A stretch of 64,000 nt of DNA from contig NZ_AXAS01000028.1 of NCBI RefSeq assembly GCF_000472925.1, forward strand, positions 62,658 to 126,657, given 5' to 3'. The notes beneath the pieces were generated by a model that was not told the origin of the DNA, searched no databases, and saw only the letters and a list, made by a program, of their open reading frames with translations. The first letter of the stretch is position 1, and every line of letters begins with the position of its first letter. Below are positions 1-9,152 of this stretch, one piece after another. The translations under genes were made by a program, and so were the position numbers. The DNA is from Bradyrhizobium sp. Ec3.3. Its GTDB lineage: Bacteria > Pseudomonadota > Alphaproteobacteria > Rhizobiales > Xanthobacteraceae.

Positions 1-688
1 TTCCGCAGTTGTGCCGCCAGTCGCTGTCTGCGCCTGGCGACCACGCCTGCCCGCACACGGCACCTTGCTCAATAACTCTGTCGCGAGAGCGTTGAGCAGC
101 AACACGTGCCACCAAACACAGCGATCCCGCATGCCCAGCCACCGGGGATGGTTCGGCGCAGTTGGCCCAGGAGCGCGCGACGCAACCGGCGAGGGCCGAG
201 GATGCCAATTCTCGAGACGAAATGCGCTTGCGGAACCGCCCTAGTCTTAAATCGTTCAGCGCATAGTTTTGACGCTCAAGTGAGAAGACGCATGAGCGTG
301 TGTGAAAGCGATCGACTTTTCAAATCTAACGACACTTCCTTTCTCACTACGTCCTGCGTCGATCTCGTTCTGTGCCGGGTTTAACGCCACGGCCTTTAGA
401 AGATACCCCCGCCGGTGCACTCGGCGGGGGCCCCGCAGGTGGATGACGCGAGGCTCGCGAACGAGGTGTCGCATCAAGGACCCGCACTCATTGAACGCCC
501 TTGCCACCGGCAAGCTGGACTTCATTGTCCGTGCCGGCCCTTAGCGTCCATAATCGCTTATTGTCGGGAGATTTGTGCCGATGACCTGAAACCGCTCCAC
601 CTGCTGTGTCCAATAAAGCGCAAGCCTGCACATCTTCCGTAATCCGCTTCGGTTCCCCTGTCTTTTTGGGTTCCGGCTTGATCACACA
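1..688. other. Gene-poor stretch
   Basis: No open frame here has a convincing start, ribosome site or recognisable product. The only clear structure is the GC-rich hairpin at 406-430, listed separately. Confidence 0.4.
406..430. other. GC-rich perfect hairpin
   Basis: CCCCCGCCG at 406-414 pairs perfectly with CGGCGGGGG at 422-430 around a 7-nt loop. No T-run follows on either strand, so it is not a textbook intrinsic terminator. It could still stop or stabilise a transcript, for example that of the small minus-strand gene ending at 689. Confidence 0.5.
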
Positions 689-868
689 TCAGAACGCTCT
701 GCGCTTAGGCATTTCTATGGGACGTTCCGTAACGCGGGAGATCGGCCGAAGGTAAGCCGCGTGCAAACGATAGCGCTCACGCCGCTTGTGAGAGCGCCAT
801 GCGCGCACGGCGTACCCAACTCCGAAGCCAACAAACAAAATCGGAAGCAGCACTAGAAATATCATCAT
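689..868 (-). CDS. Small single-span membrane protein, hypothetical
   Basis: A 59-residue frame starting at the first of two adjacent ATG codons (868 or 865). The first 22 residues are one strongly hydrophobic segment (MMIFLVLLPILFVGFGVGYA) followed by a basic tail rich in Arg and Lys, as expected of a type-II small membrane protein with the tail in the cytoplasm. The upstream region has only a weak purine stretch, so expression is uncertain. No family is recognised. The codon and residue pattern (TM, then RxxRxxKRRERYR) looks more like a real microprotein than a random frame. Confidence 0.45.
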   Translation of the reverse strand: MMIFLVLLPILFVGFGVGYAVRAWRSHKRRERYRLHAAYLRPISRVTERPIEMPKRRAF

Positions 869-1402
869 CGAGAAGTCTCAGCTTGCAGAGCGGTTGCGCT
901 TTTTCGAATGAGCGGCGAGGACATCATGACCGGCCCTTTATTCCTTGTTCGTATTGAAGCCACTCTGCGACCATACAACTTGACGCGACGTCCGATTCAA
1001 GCCCTGTGAGACTCTCGCCCGGAACGATATTTTGCCGCAGAAACCGTAGCCGACACAGATTCACTCAAGGTCCGTATTTTCTCGACAAACTTGCGGTTGG
1101 TGGAACGGCCCATGCGGGAACGCTCGTCTCTCGCCAGCCGCGCTATGGGAAACGAGCGCCGAGTCACCCGAAAGCATTGACTAGACCGTCAGATCAACTC
1201 GCTATGGATTTATCACGATAGGCACCTGAAACGCGGTGCTGTCTTGATAATTTGGCGCGGCATGCGGAGATGGTGCGGCTCTTCGAGTCAGAAAGGAGAG
1301 CCCTGCCTGTTGCGGTCGCTCCTGCAGGTTGGCGCAGGGTTGACCGATTCCTCAGAACTCCTAGATGGAGGCTCCTCTCGACTGCAATCCGAAGGCTGCG
1401 AA
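869..1402. other. Intergenic stretch with one degenerate repeat copy
   Basis: No gene is supported here. Bases 971-1003 are a diverged copy of the repeat also found at 5875-5906 and, inverted, at 9840-9871. Confidence 0.35.
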
Positions 1403-1669
1403 ATGAAGGTCAAAGAGCTTATCGAGCTTCTGTCAGGATGTGAGCAAGATGCTGATGTCATCATTCCGGACTCGTCTTCGCCACGCGAGGCTTTCGCAGT
1501 GGTGAAAGCCGTCCAGACTGGATGGATTTATAATCCCCGGCTTGCGGTCGAGGATATGTCATTTTGGATAGACGGTGTCGACCATGTTGAACCGCCGCGC
1601 GGTAGCTATATAGCTCGTGGAGTGAGGTTGCTCGGTCCGAGATGTGGACCAGTCCTGGCAATCCAATAG
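1403..1669 (+). CDS. Hypothetical small acidic protein (88 aa)
   Basis: The frame is open from 1244, but the start chosen is the ATG at 1403, which has GAAGG a few bases upstream and begins a well-formed protein (MKVKELIELLSGCEQDADVI...). The opening resembles small alpha/beta proteins in which a short helix is followed by a strand reading DADVIIPD. No signal peptide or membrane segment is visible. I do not recognise a family. The neighbours are the H-NS-like gene 200 bp downstream and empty sequence upstream, so context gives no function. Confidence 0.5.
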   Translation: MKVKELIELLSGCEQDADVIIPDSSSPREAFAVVKAVQTGWIYNPRLAVEDMSFWIDGVDHVEPPRGSYIARGVRLLGPRCGPVLAIQ

Positions 1670-1874
1670 ATTGCCCAGAAAGAAGCAACTAATGTCGTTG
1701 ATACTCTAGCCATCGATTGGCTTCGTTGTTCTCCGACAACGCTGTAGGGCCGGCTCCCAGGCTCTTCTGCGGCCTTAGCGAGCTCATTCGTTTCGCTCCT
1801 CGAAAATCGCGCCTTGTCTATTACTTCGCGCGCGACTATTTAATGCGATGAAATTTCGAGCATGGCAGATCGCA

Positions 1875-2225
1875 ATGAAGCTGAATGACCTGAAGTCAAT
1901 GAGTGTCGACGAGTTGTGGAGTCTCCACGAGAAGGTGTCCGCAGCTCTAGCTCAACGGATTGCGGCGGAAAAGGTCAGACTAGAGGAGCGGCTGCGAACC
2001 ATCGGAAGGGCCGATAAGCTCGCCCGGCCAGGTCGTGAGCGTCGGCCCTACCCGCCTGTGCGGCCAAAGTATAGAAATCCGAAGAACCCGGAGCAAACTT
2101 GGTCGGGGCGCGGGAAACCACCGCGATGGCTCAGCCCGCAACTTCGTGCCGGCCGGAAGTTGGATGATTTCCTTATCGACCGATCTGCTCGTAAGCGTCG
2201 CCACAAGGCCTCACAAGCCGGTTAG
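1875..2225 (+). CDS. H-NS family nucleoid-associated protein
   Basis: A 116-residue protein, or 125 if the ATG at 1848 is used. The N-terminal half (residues ~1-50) is a charged helical region suited to dimerisation. The C-terminal half carries the H-NS DNA-binding signature: PKYRNPKNPEQTWSGRGKPP followed by RWL, close to the family core TWSGRGRxPxWL. H-NS-like proteins bind AT-rich, often horizontally acquired DNA and silence it. A private copy on a symbiosis island may act on the island itself (inference). A perfect 8-bp hairpin lies 185 bp downstream. The basic tail (SARKRRHKASQ) is an extra DNA-contacting extension. Identification is firm; the start is less so. Confidence 0.85.
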   Translation: MKLNDLKSMSVDELWSLHEKVSAALAQRIAAEKVRLEERLRTIGRADKLARPGRERRPYPPVRPKYRNPKNPEQTWSGRGKPPRWLSPQLRAGRKLDDFLIDRSARKRRHKASQAG

Positions 2226-2549
2226 CAATGCTTGCTTCGATCTATGCGGCTATGGGCCCAATTAACTCTGAACGACTACGGTTTTCTTCCTGCCTATGTC
2301 GCAAAAGCTCAATATCCCGGCCTCGCCAGGAGTCTCGGCTCCCAGCTCGCCCACTTCCCGGTTACCGATCGTGCAACTCGAAAGAACAACCGCGTGCGGC
2401 AAGCGCCTAGGGCATGAATCTTCCATGCCCTTCAACTACCGGCGACGGGTACCGCGCCACGGATCTCGAACAAGCCTATCTCGACTGCTGGCGCATCTGT
2501 TCGGGTTCGGCCGAAGCACCTCGGGCAGTAAAGAAATGCAGAGGCCGAG
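2226..2549. other. Intergenic region with hairpin
   Basis: No gene is supported. AGGGCATG (2409-2416) and CATGCCCT (2424-2431) form a perfect 8-bp stem with a 7-nt loop. It lies between the convergent H-NS and FkbM genes and could end transcription from either side, although the T-run is short. Confidence 0.4.
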
Positions 2550-3203
2550 CTAACAGCTCGTATTCCTGAGCAATACATCACCCTCCACTGCGCGGGGATA
2601 GACCGTTACCACTTCGAATGATGGCAAGAGATCAAGGATGGCCCGCAATGACAGCTGCCCTTCGTAAAGCTCTCGGTCGCTATATTCCGTGTAGATGAAG
2701 CGCGTATTGCTCAAGGTCCGTCTGCCGCCAGCGATGACATCGGACTCCGCTCCCTGAACATCCATCCAGATCAAATCAATCTTGTTCAGGTTAACTTCGC
2801 TGCTCCAGTCATCCAGCCTTCGCGTTTCAACGGAGATCGGATGATCGAATCGAACCCAATCATACTCGGCAAGATGATTCTTTGGCCGGCGTATTGAGCC
2901 CGAGAGGTCCCATCCCTCCGCCTCTCCATCTCCATTACTTGGATGAAATTCAATATTCCCGTTTCGATCGCTAATCGCGTACTCAAACAGCCTTGCATTC
3001 TTGACGTCCTGCATGTTCCTCTTAAAGCGAACCAACGCTCGCGGGTCAGGTTCAAAGCAGTAGAACTGTGCTTCGGGGCGAAGCTGGAGAAAACGTCTCG
3101 CATCGGTTCCGTCATAAGAGCCGATGTCCAAGATAACGGGGCTTTGACTTTCCAGAAGTGAAACGATCTGGTGATGAACTTCCAAAGGGTTAGGGTCTAG
3201 CAT
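2550..3203 (-). CDS. FkbM family SAM-dependent methyltransferase
   Basis: 217 residues. Near the N-terminus PVILDIGSYDGTD is the SAM-binding motif I (DxGxxxG), followed by FYCFEPDP, the acidic end of strand 2 that binds the SAM ribose. IDLIWMDVQGAESDVIAG is the diagnostic FkbM motif (D-QG-E). FkbM proteins O-methylate sugars or polyketides; in rhizobia, homologues (for example the NoeI family) 2-O-methylate Nod-factor fucose. The length is close to the family's usual ~220-240. It is transcribed in the same direction as the receiver-domain gene at 3494-3889 and the nod box at 4273-4320, so it could be a distal member of that transcript, but a 290-bp gap makes this uncertain. The substrate is unknown. 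Confidence 0.85.
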   Translation of the reverse strand: MLDPNPLEVHHQIVSLLESQSPVILDIGSYDGTDARRFLQLRPEAQFYCFEPDPRALVRFKRNMQDVKNARLFEYAISDRNGNIEFHPSNGDGEAEGWDLSGSIRRPKNHLAEYDWVRFDHPISVETRRLDDWSSEVNLNKIDLIWMDVQGAESDVIAGGRRTLSNTRFIYTEYSDRELYEGQLSLRAILDLLPSFEVVTVYPRAVEGDVLLRNTSC

Positions 3204-3493
3204 GCGCTTTAGGCCTCTCGCACGGATCGCTTTTGAGCTTCGGTCGACTTCTTTGAACTAGGGCAGTATTTCGGTTGAATGTCTGAACTCCTTAATGCAC
3301 ATGCGGCGCCTGCCATGCGATGATATCAACCGAGCTCTGGTGGCTTGAGTTGACCGTCTTATGCTTTGGAAGGCAGGCTTGTTGCCGAGAAACGATTTAA
3401 CTTCGGCGTGATTCGAACTCGTATCCGATTTGCGGCCAGGAGCCGACTCCGGTGGTTACGCACGAAGAGGTCGCCAAGCCGGGTCCGATCAAA

Positions 3494-3889
3494 TCAAGGG
3501 GCCCTCCGAAGCGTCGTCCGGTCTTTGAGGGTCGCTTTGATGCACGCGAGCAGCTCGCCATTGATGAATGACTTGCGCAGGAAATGCGGCACGCCGGCTT
3601 TCAGCGCGCGAGCTCGATTGTCGTCGTCGAGTTCAGCCAAAAGTAGTATGGTGGGAATTTCGTTTCCGGACGCGACGAGCAGCTCATGCAAGTCTAGCCC
3701 ATTCGTGCTCGGCAGCTGCACGTCCGCGATCAAGCAAGACGTGCTGATGCAACGCTTTGAATTCAGGAAGTCATGTGCACTGTGGAACAGATATGGGACG
3801 CAGCCCGCTGAAATCAGCATATTCAATAATGGTTCGTACACCGCCAGATCGTCACACACGACCGAGATGATATCGAGCGTGTGGGCCAT
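3494..3889 (-). CDS. Stand-alone response regulator receiver domain
   Basis: 131 residues from the ATG at 3889 (the frame extends to 3970 without a better start). The fold is a CheY/FixJ-type receiver: acidic pocket CDD near the N-terminus, phospho-acceptor Asp in SCLIADVQLPSTNGLDL, and conserved Lys in FLRKSF. The Thr/Ser switch position is hydrophobic (TILLLAEL), which may weaken phospho-signalling. No DNA-binding output domain follows, so it either acts as a phosphate sink or partner protein or is a truncated NodW/FixJ-type regulator. It is the first recognisable gene downstream of the minus-strand nod box at 4273-4320, about 385 bp away. Flavonoid control is inference. Confidence 0.75.
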   Translation of the reverse strand: MAHTLDIISVVCDDLAVYEPLLNMLISAGCVPYLFHSAHDFLNSKRCISTSCLIADVQLPSTNGLDLHELLVASGNEIPTILLLAELDDDNRARALKAGVPHFLRKSFINGELLACIKATLKDRTTLRRAP

Positions 3890-4272
3890 TCGCACCAGAT
3901 CTAACAGGGACCTTTTCTGAACCTTCGGCGCAACTTGACCGCACTGCACACGATCCTTTTGAAGAAGCATCAGACACCTACACTCGACAGCTCTCGCCTT
4001 CGTCGCGAGGCTAAGGTGACATCGAGGCGTGCCTCAAGTGTACGGTGGTAGGTAGCCCACATCGAAGAGGTTGGAAGACCTATACGAAGGTTTGCTGACG
4101 TCGCCGACCACAGGGCTCCGACAATACTTGGTGCGAGTCGGCGAATACACGTTACTGAAATTGGCATCCGCCCACGATGCTCAACGCAGACTTGAGACTT
4201 CCTCTCGCGCCTAAACATCCTGATACGCCCTGACGTCTCTCCGGACCGGTCTTTTTTATCCGCCGTTCCCGG

Positions 4273-4320
4273 CAGTTCGTAAAATCAATTGTATCGATAT
4301 AACATATCCGAACAATGGAT
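4273..4320 (-). promoter_or_regulatory. nod box (NodD binding site)
   Basis: Read on the minus strand from 4320 down to 4273, two ATC-N9-GAT units are visible: ATCCATTGTTCGGAT and ATCGATACAATTGAT. They are followed by the conserved TTTTACGAA end. This matches the bipartite LysR-type nod box of rhizobia. It would drive transcription towards lower coordinates, where the lone receiver gene (start 3889) is the first plausible product. The intervening 385 bp hold no convincing gene, so either the leader is long or a gene has been lost. Confidence 0.8.
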
Positions 4321-4549
4321 GGGTTTTCTTGTATCGGGGCAATGCGGGCGAATGACCAGGAGGGAAGGACCGCTCCGCACACTAGGTTATGGACCATGGG
4401 CGGAGTTTTTAGACCCTCAAAATGGATCGATGGCCGGTCAATTGCATTCGGCCGGCGGATCGGCGCGCAGCCCGTTATCCTTCACGAGTAGGATGTGCTT
4501 CTCCTTGATCGTGCGAGCTCCAGTTTGAGGCGGGTCCAATCGGTCAGTG

Positions 4550-4966
4550 TCACTTGACCCGTATTTGTGCAGCCAGTGTGGCCGCTTCAGATGGGCCAAT
4601 CCCGACTATACCGACGAACCCCGAGGGCGGCATCGGAATCTGCTGGCTAGTCGGCCTCCAGAGATGCAGACAGTAACGGCTGTTGTTCACGTATTCGGAC
4701 TGGGGCGGATGAAGCTGCATCACGCACTCTTCCTCGTCCCAAAAGAGATCCTTGACGAAGCACATCTCCTGCCAATTCGGACAACGCCGCGGGGTCGAGA
4801 CGGAGACATGCTCCCAACGCGGACGGAGCAATCCAATGATTTTTAGTTTGCAGCCGCAGGGTCCCTGCACAAAGAAGAGACCGCAAGGACCTGATCCTGG
4901 TGCGCTGGCGAATTGTCCATATCGCACGCGACCAGCTTCGAGCTGGTCCAAAATCTGCGCTCTCAT
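4550..4966 (-). CDS. Hypothetical protein, DUF7694-like
   Basis: 138 residues. The start at 4966 is set by an excellent ribosome site, AAAGGAGGTAGC then ATG, so the nine extra upstream codons are excluded. The N-terminal part (MRAQILDQLEAGRVRYGQFA) is followed by a Gly/Cys-rich stretch. The C-terminal part has CPNWQEMCFVKDLFWDEEE, then a His/Pro/Tyr segment ending CLHLWRP, a pattern seen in small phage- and island-borne proteins of the DUF7694 type that report on 'clinical-looking' W/H/P residues but have no known role. The family assignment is from memory of the pattern. No operon partner is visible. Confidence 0.6.
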   Translation of the reverse strand: MRAQILDQLEAGRVRYGQFASAPGSGPCGLFFVQGPCGCKLKIIGLLRPRWEHVSVSTPRRCPNWQEMCFVKDLFWDEEECVMQLHPPQSEYVNNSRYCLHLWRPTSQQIPMPPSGFVGIVGIGPSEAATLAAQIRVK

Positions 4967-6127
4967 GCTACCTCCTTTGCCACGCAGATACATCGGATCT
5001 GATGTAGATCACGTTCTGCTCGAACCTTCTTCGTTCCAGACTGGCACTGCTGTGCAATGCAAGACTGCCCCCTCTACTGTCACGACCTACGGGCGCATGT
5101 CGCTAGGTGCCCTGCCCTCGATGAAGCGGCACCGCTCCCCCGATTGACGAGACGACCACTTCCCGATCCGTTCACGTTCTGCATCGATGAGATGCGCCAT
5201 TGTGTCCTTACGGACAGATCGGCGCTGCGTGGGCGCGTCTCAACCTGGTGCGAGGAACGATCGCGCTGAAGATGGAAGCGCCCCAAGCCCAGCGCCTTTG
5301 AACGCTACAACTCGCGGCAGTCCCCCGTGGCTCGATCGCCTGATCCACTTTGCAGAACACGACCTCGATTCGAGCCTATCAGGCGCGCATGAAGCAAAGC
5401 GTTAGTTTAGTCATAACTGACCACGCACCGAGCTCCATTGCTCGTTCGGTACAAGTCACCAGCGCTTCGTCGTTTGAAACGAGCGGCGGCATCTTTACGG
5501 CCTTTGGCTTCGACAAGACCATATGTTCACCGGCGAGAGACAACCCTGTCGTTATTTGGCCCGACGGCGGTATCGATGTTATTCAATACAGGCCTCATGC
5601 TGCCAATCGCCGACGTCGCCAAGCAGGGAAGACGGACAACTGGATGCGCCGCCCTCCCTCAAGGCTGCCCTCTCCTGCATTGCCGGCCATGAGCAAGCGC
5701 CTCGAAACGCGCGTTGGGACCAATGGCAATCCTGACATCGCTCCTCCTCCTTTCGTCGCGCATTCGACTGGAACGTTCCGCACACGCGTTGACCTCGCAG
5801 CCAGCCCACTCTTCTCGATGGCCGATTACATCGACTGACGTGTCGCCGTAAGCTTGCTCACGATTGTCGCTAGTCCTACAACCTGACGCTACGTTAGATT
5901 CAAGTCATTCCAACAGCGCAGCCAAGCCTTATTTGTCCACCGGCCAGCAACGCACTCTGTTGTCGGCGACATTTGCCGCTCAACAAGATGGTAGCGATTG
6001 ATGAAACTGGCAGATAAAAGAGCAGCTTCGGTGCGGCGTTAAACCGCCAGGCGCTCGGAGAGGGATTGCCAATTCCGGCCATGAACTCTGCTAAGCAGTT
6101 GGCGCGAGTTAAAGAAGGGGACTAGTC
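4967..6127. other. Long stretch without a supported gene
   Basis: Several frames of 60-160 codons exist, but none has a good ribosome site, family motif or protein-like composition. The only notable element is the repeat at 5875-5906. Confidence 0.4.
5875..5906 (+). repeat. Copy 1 of a 20-32 bp repeat, inverted relative to 9840-9871
   Basis: Bases 5875-5894 are identical to the reverse complement of 9852-9871 (CCTACAACCTGACGCTACGT). Similarity continues weakly through the following GxTTCAA. A third, diverged direct copy lies at 971-1003. The two perfect copies flank the 6128 gene, dctA, fixA and their promoter. Confidence 0.6.
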
Positions 6128-6367
6128 ATGCAAGCGCGGCGAGCCTGGACCATCAAATCCCTAACACATCGAGATGCGGACATCGAACGACTTCAGGCTC
6201 AGCTGAACGAACTGAACCAACGCCTGAACGAACTTAGATGTCCCGTTCTAGATCGGTCGAATGTAGCGGCTATTCGGGCAAAAGCACTTACGCTATCTCG
6301 GGAAATTGACGAGATTCGTTGCTCGACGAGCGGGATTGACGCGTTAACAGAACTTCTCCGGAGATAG
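6128..6367 (+). CDS. Small coiled-coil protein, hypothetical (79 aa)
   Basis: The ATG at 6128 follows GAAGGGGACTAGTC, a reasonable ribosome site. Residues ~18-40 (DADIERLQAQLNELNQRLNE) form clear heptads with Leu at a/d positions. A second helical stretch (IRAKALTLSREIDEI) follows. The protein is soluble, with no signal peptide. It resembles in style, though not obviously in sequence, the small helical proteins at 58230-58391 and 58915-59118. The function is unknown. It sits alone, divergent from the dctA end. Confidence 0.55.
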   Translation: MQARRAWTIKSLTHRDADIERLQAQLNELNQRLNELRCPVLDRSNVAAIRAKALTLSREIDEIRCSTSGIDALTELLRR

Positions 6368-6770
6368 TCTGGGCTCGTTGCGGCGTCGTAGCAAGGCGGT
6401 TCTGCCACGGCGAAGACTCGATCCGGCCACCTCCACATGCCCCTTCGGCCTGTTCGCCAGCTCGCGTCCGATGTTCGCGAGTCCCCAACCAAAATCTGTC
6501 CATGGTTTGACCGTGAAGTCCCCTGGCATCTCGTTCTGGCGCAAAAAAATTGGACCGGCGGGTCGCTCTCCGCTCAAGCCTCCTTCGGCAATAGTTACAT
6601 TAATGCGCAAACCCAACGACGGGTCTCGACGTGCCGCTGCTACTCCTTCCACCAGCGGCGCAGAGATTAGCCTCGCTGCCGAGCCAGCACCAGCTGGTCC
6701 CTATCGCACTGCATCCAAGGCGTCAGGCCTGCATAGTTTGCCGTAGTTCTCTGATACTTGTCCGATCGAT
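6368..6770. other. Gap downstream of dctA
   Basis: No supported gene, RNA or obvious terminator was seen between the 6128 gene and the end of dctA. Confidence 0.35.
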
Positions 6771-8018
6771 TTAGCGGCAGACCCGCCCACTGAGCTCCTT
6801 GCGGTCGAGTTCGCCTTCCCACCAGGCGACGACCACGCAGGCGACGCCGTTGCCGCAGAGGTTGGTCAGCGCGCGGCATTCGCTCATGAACTTGTCGATG
6901 CCGAGCACGATCGCCATGCCCGGCACGAGCCGTGGATCGACCACCGCCAGCGTCGCGGCGAGCGTGATGAAGCCCGCACCGGTGATGCCGGAGGCGCCTT
7001 TCGAGGTCAGCATCGCCACCACCAGGATAGTGAGCTGTTGGCCCAAGGTGAGATCGAAGCCGAGCGCCTGCGCGATGAACAGGCTCGCCAGCGTCATGTA
7101 GATGTTGGTGCCGTCGAGGTTAAACGAGTAGCCCGTGGGCACCACAAGGCCGACCACGGACTTCGAGCAGCCGAGCCGCTCGAGCTTCTCCATCAAGGAC
7201 GGCAGCGCGCTTTCCGACGACGAGGTGCCGAGCACGATCAACAGCTCGTCCTTGATGTAGGCGAGGAACTGGAAGATCGAGAAGCCGGCAAGACGCGCGA
7301 TGGTTCCAAGCACGATGAACACGAACAGCGCAGCGGTGGCGTAGAACGTCGCGATCAGCCCGATCAGGTTGAGGATCGCGCCGGTGCCGAACGTGCCGAT
7401 GGTATAGGCCATCGCGCCGAACGCGCCGATCGGCGCTGCGCGCATCACGATCGCGATGACGCCGAACACGGCATGGGCGGCATCGTCGATGAAGTTGCGG
7501 ATTGCGTGGCCGCGCTCGCCGAGCCCCATGATGGCGAAGCCAAACAGCACAGAGAACAGCAGAACCTGGAGGATCTCACCTTGCGCAAACGCGCCGACCA
7601 CGGTGTCCGGGATGATGTGCAGGATGAAGTCAACGGTCTTCTGTCCCTCAGCATGCTTGGCGTAGTTGACGACCGCCTTTGCGTTCGCCGCTGCGCTACC
7701 GAAGCCCGCACCCGGGCGAACCAGATTGCCGACGACGAGCCCGATCACGAGCGCAAACGTCGAAACGATCTCGAAATAGACCAGGGCCTTGACGCCGATG
7801 CGGCCGACCTTCTTGGCGTCCTGGATGTGGGCGATGCCCGAGACAACGGTACAGAAGATGATCGGGGCGATCACCATCTTGATCAGCTTGACGAAGCCGT
7901 CGCCCATCGCCTTGATCCAGTCGTTGGTGGCGAGCGAGGGCCACAGCCAGCCGACGACGGTGCCCATGACAATGGCGATCAGCACCTGGGCGTATAGAAT
8001 CTTGTACCAAGGCTTCAT
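6771..8018 (-). CDS. dctA: C4-dicarboxylate:cation symporter DctA
   Basis: 415 residues from the ATG at 8018; a GTG at 8030 is the alternative. An inner-membrane DAACS-family carrier that imports succinate, fumarate and malate, the carbon supply of bacteroids. Diagnostic motifs are present in order: the serine-rich hairpin GTSSSES, the TM7 motif NLDGTNIY, the second re-entrant loop SKGASGITGAG, and the TM8 segment with GIDKFMSECR. About eight hydrophobic helices precede and surround these. The C-terminal tail is a little shorter than usual. The gene lies only 36-48 bp after fixA with no terminator between, so it is probably co-transcribed from the NifA/RpoN promoter. That would be an unusual alternative to the classical DctBD control. 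Confidence 0.93.
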   Translation of the reverse strand: MKPWYKILYAQVLIAIVMGTVVGWLWPSLATNDWIKAMGDGFVKLIKMVIAPIIFCTVVSGIAHIQDAKKVGRIGVKALVYFEIVSTFALVIGLVVGNLVRPGAGFGSAAANAKAVVNYAKHAEGQKTVDFILHIIPDTVVGAFAQGEILQVLLFSVLFGFAIMGLGERGHAIRNFIDDAAHAVFGVIAIVMRAAPIGAFGAMAYTIGTFGTGAILNLIGLIATFYATAALFVFIVLGTIARLAGFSIFQFLAYIKDELLIVLGTSSSESALPSLMEKLERLGCSKSVVGLVVPTGYSFNLDGTNIYMTLASLFIAQALGFDLTLGQQLTILVVAMLTSKGASGITGAGFITLAATLAVVDPRLVPGMAIVLGIDKFMSECRALTNLCGNGVACVVVAWWEGELDRKELSGRVCR

Positions 8019-8066
8019 GGGTAGCACCACGGCGCGACAATAGCGGGAGATTTCAACGGCTCATCG

Positions 8067-8921
8067 CTACGGCTTCAGATCAGAAGCGCGCGCCAGGGCT
8101 GCAAGTTCAGTTTCTAGCTTTGGCCGGTGCTTAAAGATCGCGTCGATCAACGCCGGTACAGGCTGCTCGGCGTCCTCCACCAGCATTGCTCTCTCGGCGC
8201 GCTTGGAGGGGGCGAAGACACGCTTAACGATAGTCGGCGAGCCTTTAAGGCCGCATTTCGAGATATCTGCAACGCCTGCGTCCTGCGCGTTCCATTTGAC
8301 GATGTCGGTGCGTGCCGCACGCAACGCATCCATCATGCTCCCTCGCCGAATCTCGTTTGTCGCCTCTAGCATGGTAATGAGACATGGCAGCTTTGTGCGC
8401 AACACCTGCACACCGCCTTCCGAGCGTCGCTCAACCTCGATCGCGCGCGATGCCAGATCCAGGCTCGTGATCCCGGCGACATAAGTGAGTTGCACCACTC
8501 CGAGCCGTTTGGCAATGCCAGGCCCAACCTGTGCGGTATCACCATCGATCGTCTGCTTGCCGGCAAAGATGAGGTCGGGTGGCCCATACTCCTCTCCGAT
8601 TTTGCGAATGGCCGTTGCCAGCGCGTAAGTGGTCGCAAGCGTGTCGGCCCCCGCGAAAACACGATCGGTGAGCAACACCGCACGATCTGCACCGAACGTC
8701 AGTGCCTTTCGCAGCGAGTCTTCGGCGGCTATCGGCCCCATGGTGAGAACAGTGACCTCGCCGCCAAGCCTGTCGCGCAGCTCCAGCGCGGCCTCGAGCG
8801 CGAACAAGTCGTAAGGATTGACGATCGTCGGTACGCCCTGGCGCATGATGGTGTTGGTCACGGGATGCACGCGAATCTGCGTGGAGTCCGGAACCTGCTT
8901 TATACAGACGACGTTGTGCAT
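8067..8921 (-). CDS. fixA: FixA, electron-transfer flavoprotein beta subunit
   Basis: 284 residues from the ATG at 8921, preceded by GGAGAGATCGCCG. This is the ETF-beta-like subunit of the electron-bifurcating FixABCX complex that feeds low-potential electrons to nitrogenase. The N-terminus MHNVVCIKQVPDS is characteristic, and VNPYDLFALEAALELRD and the nucleotide-binding stretch IFAGKQTIDGDTAQVGP are present. The length is normal. fixB, fixC and fixX are not in the window; a separate fixA is also the arrangement known from Bradyrhizobium. The upstream 60-residue gene and the NifA-type promoter (9322-9336, UAS 9417-9432) place it in the symbiotic nitrogen-fixation regulon. Confidence 0.95.
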   Translation of the reverse strand: MHNVVCIKQVPDSTQIRVHPVTNTIMRQGVPTIVNPYDLFALEAALELRDRLGGEVTVLTMGPIAAEDSLRKALTFGADRAVLLTDRVFAGADTLATTYALATAIRKIGEEYGPPDLIFAGKQTIDGDTAQVGPGIAKRLGVVQLTYVAGITSLDLASRAIEVERRSEGGVQVLRTKLPCLITMLEATNEIRRGSMMDALRAARTDIVKWNAQDAGVADISKCGLKGSPTIVKRVFAPSKRAERAMLVEDAEQPVPALIDAIFKHRPKLETELAALARASDLKP

Positions 8922-8969
8922 CGGCGATCTCTCCAAAGACTGCAGGGAATTGAATTGAAACGGCAAGTC

Positions 8970-9152
8970 TCATGCCTTTGAACGGACTTCCAAACTAGGA
9001 CGTCGATGTAGGGATGTGTCGTAGTCACCGAGGACGACGGCCGGTGTCTTAAGCTCAGCAATTCCGACGGCACGTCGCAGATAGGACAATGTTTTTCGCA
9101 AGTTCCGGCTGCATACGACAAAGCGATGCTGCGATTCGTGAAGACATTCCAT
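8970..9152 (-). CDS. Small protein upstream of fixA (60 aa)
   Basis: The ATG at 9152 follows GGAGGATACGCGT, a strong ribosome site, and the frame ends at 8970, 49 bp before fixA. It is the first gene after the NifA/RpoN promoter, so it should be made during nitrogen fixation. The sequence is basic (several Arg/His) with one Leu-rich helical stretch (LRKTLSYLRRAVGIAEL) and no membrane segment. I do not recognise a family. It might be a translated leader rather than a functional protein. Confidence 0.6.
   Translation of the reverse strand: MECLHESQHRFVVCSRNLRKTLSYLRRAVGIAELKTPAVVLGDYDTSLHRRPSLEVRSKA

Noticed and set aside
7038..7997. 319-codon plus-strand frame opposite dctA
   Set aside because: Its composition (Asp/Arg/Glu/His repeats) is the antisense shadow of a hydrophobic GC-rich gene. 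No ribosome site and no motif.
8963..8976. Second -24/-12-like element (AGGCAT-N5-TTGC) just upstream of fixA
   Set aside because: The GG/GC spacing is right, but the -24 box is weak and it overlaps the end of the 60-residue gene. The element at 9322-9336 with its UAS is much stronger. It could be a secondary start, so it is kept here rather than called.
9073..9088. TGT-N10-ACG resembling a NifA site
   Set aside because: The last base of the half-site is wrong, and a perfect site exists at 9417-9432.
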